Shown: piece by piece, positions 56,217-64,000 of the stretch
How the letters are laid out: every line of letters begins with the position of its first letter
How positions within the stretch are numbered: the stretch's first letter is position 1
Source: Artemisia argyi
Taxonomy: Eukaryota > Streptophyta > Magnoliopsida > Asterales > Asteraceae
Length of the DNA stretch: 64,000 nucleotides
NCBI GenBank assembly: GCA_030686995.1
Contig: CM060691.1
Span: 95,436,743-95,500,742 of the forward strand
Reading direction: 5' to 3'
Notes under the pieces: model-generated
What the model was told of the DNA's origin: nothing
Databases searched by the model: none
What the model saw: the letters and a program-made list of their open reading frames with translations, nothing else
Position numbers and translations under genes: made by a program

Positions 56217-59173
56217 TGTAACACCCCCAAAATACCGTAGCGGAAGACTGTGTCACTGGGGTGCTACTTCATAATACAAAGTACAAGTTATAGAAAACGA
56301 CCTCTAAATGAGACGTTTTGAAAAGTTACCATTCGATTAATGAATTCAAAGTTACAAACATGAGATTCCAAAGTATGATACATAAATGTATACAAAATGT
56401 TTTGAATGGTAAATGATAAAAAGCGTAAGTCTTCAGAATATGCAGCTTGACTCTAAGTTCCACGCACTAGCTATCGCCTTACTAACCTGAGATAAACATG
56501 CTAAAGTGTCAACACAATGGTTGGTGAGTTCATAGAGTTTGTCTTAAAACAGTTGAAAAGCCTTTAAAGAATGTTCACACAGCAAAGGCATTGTGAATCC
56601 AGTCAGTTGCAAGTCCCGCCCATAACAACACTTGTAACCTGTGTGTTCACAACCCACTGCTAAAATATAGGATGATAAAGACATATGTGTATACGATATA
56701 TGCACGCTTAATGTAAAATATAACATCCTACTGAACCTCATGACAAGAATAAGCACAAATTCTTCAAAGCTGGATTATATTCACCCAAGGCCAGGAATAT
56801 ATGGCAAGGGTGGGGGTGTCAGCCCGATAGTACTATCAATACCTCTCCATCGGCTCCATCCAGGAGTTAAACAGTGGTTAAAGAATATATCGCATATAAT
56901 AGGTTTAACACATTAAGGCACATATCGTAATAAAACTACACATTATGTTCAAAAGTATAAAGTGAAAGCAAGTAGTTTAAGCATGTATCTCCCCCATAGA
57001 GTTCAAAACAAGTATTAAAAGAGTAAGAGTGGAGCTATGACTCACCTTGAACTAATAATATCAAAACGTATAACGGAATCGATGGATTAAGCCAGGAAGT
57101 CTCTACGCGCAACCTAGAATATGACGTTGCGACTTAGGTTTGGAGTAACGTCTAAGAATACGAAGAATTGCCTATATATGTCTTGCATAATGTTCATGAT
57201 GTAGTACTTAGTATATAGTGAAAGTCTTTGAATATAAATGATTTATGAAACATGTATAGGTTGTATATCTCTTACTACCGTTCGGGCCGACAAAATTCAG
57301 AGGCCATGTAGTAAACGTTCGAGGAGCCAGGACACTTTAATTCGTAAATCCACAACTCATCTCGACGGTTTACTTTAATGAACCCCTCACATGAGGCTCC
57401 CTACTATTGTAGTATTTGATAAAAATATATATAAGTTTTTGATTCGAAAAGTTACATGGTCTTTAGCCGTGGCTTTGCCTTGACCTTGGTTATTGTTACC
57501 ATGGTCTTGAGACTCATCCTTGGCCTTATCCATGGTGGTGGTCTTGGCTTTAGGTCATTAGACCTCTTGGTTATATTTAACCATAACTATTATATAGTCA
57601 CTTGGATATTTAAAATAGCTGTTAAGAATTTGAAGAAAATATCATTCATTATTTGTTTTCTGGGCTCGTGCTCATGTGTTTTTGAAGAAAACATCATTCC
57701 GGACAACTTTCGTGCTGTAACTTTTTGATGAAACGGACCAGAAGAACCTCTTTTTGCGTGTTTAAGGTTCTGTCACAGAAAGTTTGAGACAGTTTCGCCG
57801 TAAAGATTTTAGTAACTTCTAATAACCATAACTTTTGACTCGTGTACTCGTTTTAGGTGATTCAAATTGCTATGTTTTCATTTTAAAACCCTCTATAACA
57901 GTAGGTAAGTGTTTCATATCATGGTTACTCTATTTTGGTCGTGGTTCTCAATATAAGTCACTAGGTTTCTTGTTTAATTAACATAAGTTAATATATAGTT
58001 TCCAAAACTTGTTTTACTAGTTTTTATACATCATGAACATAACACAAAGACCATATATAGCATGAATGAAATATAATAAGCATCAAAATGATATTGAGCA
58101 AGAAAGTGTAATAGGATATCTTACAACTTTTGGCTTTCTAAAGAAAGGAAGTCAAGTATGAACTAGGACACTAAACCTATGCTTGCAAACCCTTCACCAC
58201 AACTCTTGCAAACCCTTGCTAACCTTTACATAGCCCTTGTGAAAAGCATTTAACCTCAGCCCCTAACATCTTGTGTAGCTCCTAATTCAACCATGGAATC
58301 ACCAAACAAACTCTTGATTCATGTAGAGACTAACTATGCCTTCAACTTTGGTATGTAACTTATAACTTAGAAATCAAAGGATCATGGTTTATGGATTTGT
58401 GTGTGGCGTTTTTATGGAGATGAAAGGAAGAAGATGAGTTGCTTTTATAGTGTAAATGAGGAGGTTAGGAAGGTGTTAGGATGGTGTCTTAAGGAGGTGC
58501 AAGTTTAGGATATTTAGCTTAGGAAGTTTAGACACTTGTAATGAATCCAAGACTTCAAGTATAAGATCAAGACACATGCTAGGTGACTCCCCCCCCTCTA
58601 AGTCGGCCTTAATGAGATAAGGGTGACTAGATGATGACTCTTGGTGCTATCTTGTTTACGGAGTGAGTTTTGGTCCCGTTAATCGCTAACTGTAAGTCGT
58701 TAAGTCATGAAACTTAAAATCGGGTATCCTAAAAATATGAAACTTATAAATATGTTAAAACTTATTAATATAACCTATCTTAGCATATTTAATGAGTGAC
58801 AAGTTCTATCGGGTTGCTTAAACGTTGTTAAAACTGGAAACGCGGGTCTAAAATGCGTAATTCGCGTAAAACGCTGAACTGGAAAACGTAAAATTCCAAA
58901 ACTTTTGGAATTGTCCTAAAATGAGAGAAAATCATATTTCTATTGTTTATAATGTTTTATGGACATATCGGGATGCTGGAATGACGTTTAAACCTAAAAG
59001 TAAATCTTGGACATGGTTTTGTGATTTTTTTAGAAATGATCCGACGAGTGTCAAACTCTCGGATTATCATTAAAATAGTTTAACTTACGAGAATATGAAA
59101 TAAAAATTTTGGGAGTGAATAGTGAAAGTGAATAGTAAAAATGAATAGTAATTTGAAAATGCGAGTTGTTACA
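56217..59173 (-). mobile_element. Chromovirus-type LTR B
   Basis: The 2957-bp partner of LTR A has small indels near 58470. Its right end abuts the interrupted copia gag at 59174. Confidence 0.85.
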
Positions 59174-62100
59174 ACCACTATTTGAAACTGATGAATTTTT
59201 ATATTGGAAAAATAAATTTGAAACTTATGTGAAATCAAAAGATCTTGATGTTTGGCATATTATTACCTTTGGTGATTTTCCCCCTATTCAATATAATGTT
59301 GAAACTAAAATGGATGAAATTGTATATTTTGAAAAACAAAATGATGATTTGAAAAAGAAACTAGCAAAAAATAATGAGGCTAAAATGGTCATTTATAATG
59401 CGTTACCACGCAAAGAATATGAAAGAATTTTTATGTGTAAAACCACAAAAGAAATTTGGGATTCTTTACTAATTACTCACCAAGGTAATAGTCAAGTTAA
59501 AGATAACAAAATAGATCTTCTTGTACAAAAATATGAACAATTTACGATTCCGGAAGAGGAATCAATTGATAATGCTTTTGCTAAATTTAACACTATTATC
59601 ACAAGTTTAAAAGCACTTGATGAGACATTTTATAGTAAAAATTGTGTTAGAAAATTTCTTAGGGCATTGCATCCGAAATGGCGATCTAAGGTCACGACAA
59701 TTGAAGAATCAAAGAACTTGATGACGTTATCACTAGATGAACTTATTGGCAACTTGAAGGTCCATGAAGAAATTATAAGAAGAGATTCGGAAATGGTCAA
59801 AGTCAAGAAAGAACAAACCAAATCCATTGCTCTAAAATCCAAAAAGGAACCTAGTGATGATGATGATTCAAGTGACGAAAGTGAAGACGAAGAATATGCA
59901 ATGGCTGTAAGAGAATTCAAGAAATTCTTCAAGAGACGAGGAAGATTCACTAGATCATCACGAGACGAAAGAAAACCGTTCCAAAGAAATAGAAATGACA
60001 ACTACGGGAAAAGAAAGTGCTTTAGATATGGAAGTCCAAATCATCTCATTGGCGAATGTCTAAAGCCGCCGGGTTATGAAAATCAAGGCGCATTTGTTAG
60101 TGGAACATGGAGTGATAGTGACAAAGAAGAAGTGGAAAAGCCAAGAGACGAAAAGTGTTTTATGGCAAAAGGAACTGATGAAATATGTTTAGGAATTGAC
60201 TTGGAGCCTGACGAATGGATCAAGGATAGCGGATGTTCGAGGCACATGACGGGGAACCGCAAGCTATTCTCTACATACAAGGCATACAATGGAGGTAACG
60301 TTATTTTCGGTAGTGACTTACGTGGAAAAATCTTGGCAAAGGTACGATTTCTCAAGACTCACTTACTATTGAAAATGTAGAGCATGTAGATAATTTAACA
60401 TATAACTTGCTTAGTATAGAACAAATATGTGATAATAAATGTAGAGTCACTTTTACCGAAGAGGATAGCGAAATAGTTAAGAATGGAAAAATTATATGTA
60501 GAGGAATTAGGAAAGGAGGCATATATGTTATGAAACTAGGAAACAAGCCTGAGGATAGGATATGCCTAACGACCCTAGATGAAAACTGCACATTGTGGCA
60601 TAGGAGATTAGGACATGCTAACATGCAACAAATACAATCTTTGGCCTCTAAGGAACTAGTTAGAAATTTGCCTAATCTAAAATATGACAAGCATTTTTGT
60701 GATGCATGTAAAATTGGAAAACAAGTTCATGCTAGTCACAAAGCTAAGAATATAGTATCCACTACTAGGTGCCTAGAATTATTACATATGGATCTTTTTG
60801 GTCCATCCGCTGTGCGGAGCTATGGAGGAAACAAATATACCTTAGTAATAGTAGATGACTACTCACGATACACGTGGACTAGGTTTTTAAGTGACAAGAC
60901 CCAAGCCTTTGAAAAATTCGAAATATTTAGTAAAATGATTCCAAATAAATTAGGATGCACAATAGTAGCCATTAGGATGGACCATGGTAGGGAATTTGAG
61001 AATGAAGTACAATTCGAAAAATATTGTGATTTAAATGGAATATCTCACAATTTCTCCGCTCCTCGTACTCCTCAATCAAATGGCGTAGTAGAAAGAAAAA
61101 ATAGGTCACTACAAGAAATGAGTAGAACAATGTTAAATGAACAATCCATCCGACAAAAATTTTGGTTTCACGCCGTAGATACTTCAACATATATTATTAA
61201 TAGGGTATCAATTGGGAGAATTCTAGGAAAAACTCCTTACGAGTTACTAAGAGGTAGAAAACCAAACTTAAGCTACTTTAGGGTATTTGGAAGTAAATGT
61301 TATATTCTAAACACTAAGGACTACCTCACTAAGTTTGATCCAAAATCGTATGAAGGAATATTTTTAGGATACTCACAAAATAGTAAAACATATATAATAC
61401 TTAACAAACACTCCATGAAAGTAGAAGAATCACTAAATGTAACATTTGATGAAACACCACCACCTCCTAAAACTTTACCTTTAGAAGATGATGACTTATT
61501 CGAAGAAGAAGCTATTGAGGTTAGTAAAACAAAACCCATAGGCAATGATAATGAAAACATTAACTTAGGAAATAACGAAATTGTAAATGTTAAGGAATCT
61601 AGATCACATCCACTAGATAATATAATAGGACATCTTAACCAAAGAACCCTTAGGTCACAAGCTCAAGATAAAAATAATTTCTTTTGTTTCCTCTCAGCAA
61701 TAAAACCTAAGAATATTAATGAGGCTTTAAAAAATGAAAGTTGGGTTATAGCTATGCAAGAAGAATTAAATCAATTTAAGGCAAATGATGTTTGGGAATT
61801 AGTCCCAAATCCAATGAATATGACCATCATAGGAACTAAATGGGTATATAGGAATAAATTAGATGAAAATGGAGTAGTTACTAGGAATAAAGCTAGGTTA
61901 GTTGCCCAAGGTTATAATCAACAAGAAGGAATTGATTATGACAAAACTTATGCCCCCGTAGCTAGATTAGAATCTATTAGGATACTACTTGCCTATGCAT
62001 GCGCCCTAGATTTTAAGTTATTCCAAATGGACGTGAAAAGTGCATTCCTTAACGGTTTTATCAATGAGGAGGTATATGTGGCACAACCTCCAGGATTCAT

Positions 62101-63184
62101 TGACTTCGCAAAACCTGATTATGTTTATAAGTTAAAGACAGCTTTGTATGGACTCAAACAAGCTCCCAAAGCTTGGTATGATCGATTAAAAGCTTTCCTT
62201 ATTAAATATGATTATTCCATGGGAATGGTAGATAACACTCTTTTCACTAAAAGGAAAGACCCAAATCTCATCATTGTTCAAATATATGTTGATGACATTA
62301 TATTTGGATCGACTTGTCAAGACATGTGTGATGAATTTGCCAAAATCATGCATGATGAGTTTGAGATGAGTATGATGGGTGAACTTAACTTCTTCCTAGG
62401 ATTACAAATAAAACAATTAGAAGATGGAATATTCTTTAACCAATCTAAGTACATTAAGGAAATGCTTAAGAAATTTGGCCTAGAAGACTCAAAACCCATG
62501 AAAACTCCCATGTCTATGGAAGTAAAACTCACAAAGGATGATGAAGGTGAGTCCGTAGATAACACCAAGTATAGAGGAATGATAGGTAGTTTACTATACT
62601 TGACGGCAAGTAGACCCGATATCATGTTTAGTGTTTGCCTTTGTGCCCGTTTTCAATAGGATCCCAAAACCTCTCACCTAGAAGCGGTTAAGCGTATCTT
62701 CCGATACATTAAAGGCACTATACACTTAGGATTATGGTATCCTAAGGGATCCGGCATAGAAACCATCGTCTATGCGGATTCGGATCATGCGGGAGACTAC
62801 GTAGATAGAAAAAGCACAAGCGGTATTTGCACGTTTATGGGATGTTGTCTAACATCTTGGTTTTCGAAGAAGCAAACCGCTCTTGCTATTTCTACCACCG
62901 AAGCCGAATATGTAAGCGCTGGAAAGGCATGTCAACAAGCACTATGGATGAAACAAGCTCTTATAAACTATGGCATTAGGTTAGAAAACGTTCCCATTAT
63001 GTGCGATAACAAAGGTGCGATAGATTTAAGTAAAAATCTGGTGCAACACTCTAGGATTAGACATATAGAAATACGCCACCACTTTCTTAGGGATAATGTA
63101 CAAAAAGGGAACATATCTATAGAATTTTTTTTATTGCATTTAGACTATGGCATTAGATTAGGAATGATGGAACAAGTTGACTAA
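59174..63184 (+). pseudogene. SIRE-like copia gag-pol, broken
   Basis: The frame starts inside Gag, because the LTR block replaced its first residues. Gag (to about 60060) has a UBN2-type domain, an acidic Ser-rich stretch and a zinc knuckle in which the second Cys is Tyr ([14 protein letters not shown]). Protease [11 protein letters not shown] follows; a frameshift occurs near 60345-60400. The next frame (to 62659) has GAG-pre-integrase, integrase (HMDLFGP, DHGREF, E in GVVERKNRS) and reverse transcriptase with YVDD near 62290. A TAG at 62657-62659 interrupts just before RNase H (ADSDHAG, TEAEY, DNKGAI), which is otherwise readable to the stop at 63182-63184. The last 20 codons look altered by a short duplication. 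Three lesions plus the insertion make it non-functional. Confidence 0.88.
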
Positions 63185-64000
63185 ATTTTATTGCATTTAG
63201 ACAATTATTTTTCTTGCATAAGATTTTCTTTTCTTCCACTTCTCCATTTCTGAGTCTAGGAATCTATTTCGCACAAAATTAAAGATTGGGATATTTTATT
63301 TTCTTTGCATATACTCTTTTGTAAAACCCAATCAATTTTCTTTAAAATTATTCTCACATCTAGGAATCACATGAACATCATTTTCCTTGCATTGTTGACT
63401 AATGCTAAAAACATTTTCTTCCAAAATCATGCATAAACTCTCACATAAATTGTCAAGGTATATAATCTAATATATATCTTTGACATTCATGATCGAGCAA
63501 AAATCGAATCAAGGAGATTTTGGATTGTTTCTTAAGAATTTCTTTTTCATTTAGAAGTCGAAACAATCACAACTCCACATTTGTTGCATATAGGCACACA
63601 CTAGGACAAAATCACTAATAACATTGTCATCTTGTTTCATCACTAGATGCTTGACTCACTAGTTGCCTTTGCCTTTGATCTAAGATAGGTGCCTTAGGAA
63701 GTTTAAGTGCTCTTGCCTTTATTTGTCTCCTTTAGCTTATTATGTGTTGCTTATTTGCTCTTTGGCTTATGTGTTTTTGCATGAATGCTATATCTTGATT
63801 AGATTAGATGCTATATTGCCTAAAGGAATTGAATATGCTTGAATCCAAATCCAAAAACACAACCTTTCTACAAATTTTCTGCCAAAAACCCATTTCTGGC
63901 AATTTGGGAACCATCAGATGGGCGGCTCCCTTAATTATGTAAGACGGCCCCCTTAATTTTAAGGGGACCGCCCCCTAATTAAGGGGACCGGCCATCTGCT
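63185..64000 (+). other. 3' untranslated region of the copia element and probable start of its 3' LTR
   Basis: Non-coding, A/T-rich. No envelope-like frame. The G+C-rich palindrome cluster at 63908-63998 matches 51008-51082, so the 3' LTR has probably begun, but I could not place its TG start. The window ends within it. Confidence 0.5.
63908..63998. repeat. CCCCTTAATTTTAAGGGG-type palindrome cluster, copy 2
   Basis: Contains CCCCCTTAATTTTAAGGGGA, CCCCTAATTAAGGGG and GGGGACCGGCC. It has the same order of words as 51008-51082, with one more unit. Confidence 0.75.

Larger units (their letters stand above)
51945..59173 (-). mobile_element. Chromovirus-type LTR tandem: leader, LTR, short internal, LTR
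   Basis: Two units of about 3.6 kb follow each other: 51945-55577 and 55578-59173. LTRs lie at 52580-55533 and 56217-59173. On the minus strand each LTR (TGTAACAACTCGC...GGGGTGTTACA) is followed by a TTGGTATCAGAGC primer site, and the middle block ends with a polypurine tract. LTR ends, PBS and the GACGAAGTTCCCTTAAAGGG text before the LTR fit Tekay/Del chromoviruses. All gag-pol is missing. By eye the LTRs differ at about 1-1.5 percent of sites. The block splits the SIRE-like gag. Confidence 0.82.

Overview
The window is nuclear DNA of a flowering plant. It is AT-rich, has GT-AG introns, class I chitinase architecture, and plant lineages of LTR retrotransposons, CACTA, hAT, Mutator-like and Helitron repeats. 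The long copia Gag and the Athila-like protein look like composite-family (Asteraceae) retroelements to me; that placement is an inference, not a measurement. Most of the window is mobile DNA. The only intact-looking host protein gene I can model exon by exon is a chitinase at 36210-37399.

Bases 1-26370 are a three-level nest, all on the minus strand. A Ty1/copia element (1-6139, left part outside the window) sits inside the 3' LTR of a large Ty3/gypsy Athila-like element. That gypsy element has a partial 3' LTR at 6140-9015, an internal region at 9016-16369 with one uninterrupted 1912-residue gag-pol, and a 5' LTR at 16370-20924. It in turn lies in the non-coding internal region of an older non-autonomous LTR element, whose 5' LTR is 25550-26370.

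Bases 26371-35800 are a mosaic of small or broken elements: foldback MITEs, a 30-bp perfect hairpin, a probable solo LTR, an hAT-type MITE with 8-bp target duplications, a Helitron-like 3' end and CACTA and hAT fragments. Bases 36210-37399 hold the three-exon chitinase with a TATA box and a W-box. A diverged copy of its upstream DNA lies on its other side, which suggests a lost tandem duplicate.

Bases 38400-42550 are repeat-rich unassigned DNA, then microsatellites that flank a foldback element. Bases 42550-49800 are a copia 5' LTR and leader cut by a CACTA element. The CACTA element has a four-copy subterminal array and a ten-exon TNP1-like gene that now carries stops and frameshifts.

Bases 50620-64000 are a SIRE-like copia element on the plus strand (promoter region near 51100, gag-pol 59174-63184). 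It is split by a 7.2-kb block of chromovirus-type LTRs in the order leader, LTR, short internal, LTR. I found no tRNA or rRNA genes and no CRISPR arrays. The best leads for something undescribed are the ACGCGT/ATGCGT repeat leader of the copia element, the very long spacer in its Gag, the LTR tandem, the 30-bp perfect hairpin and the subterminal arrays.
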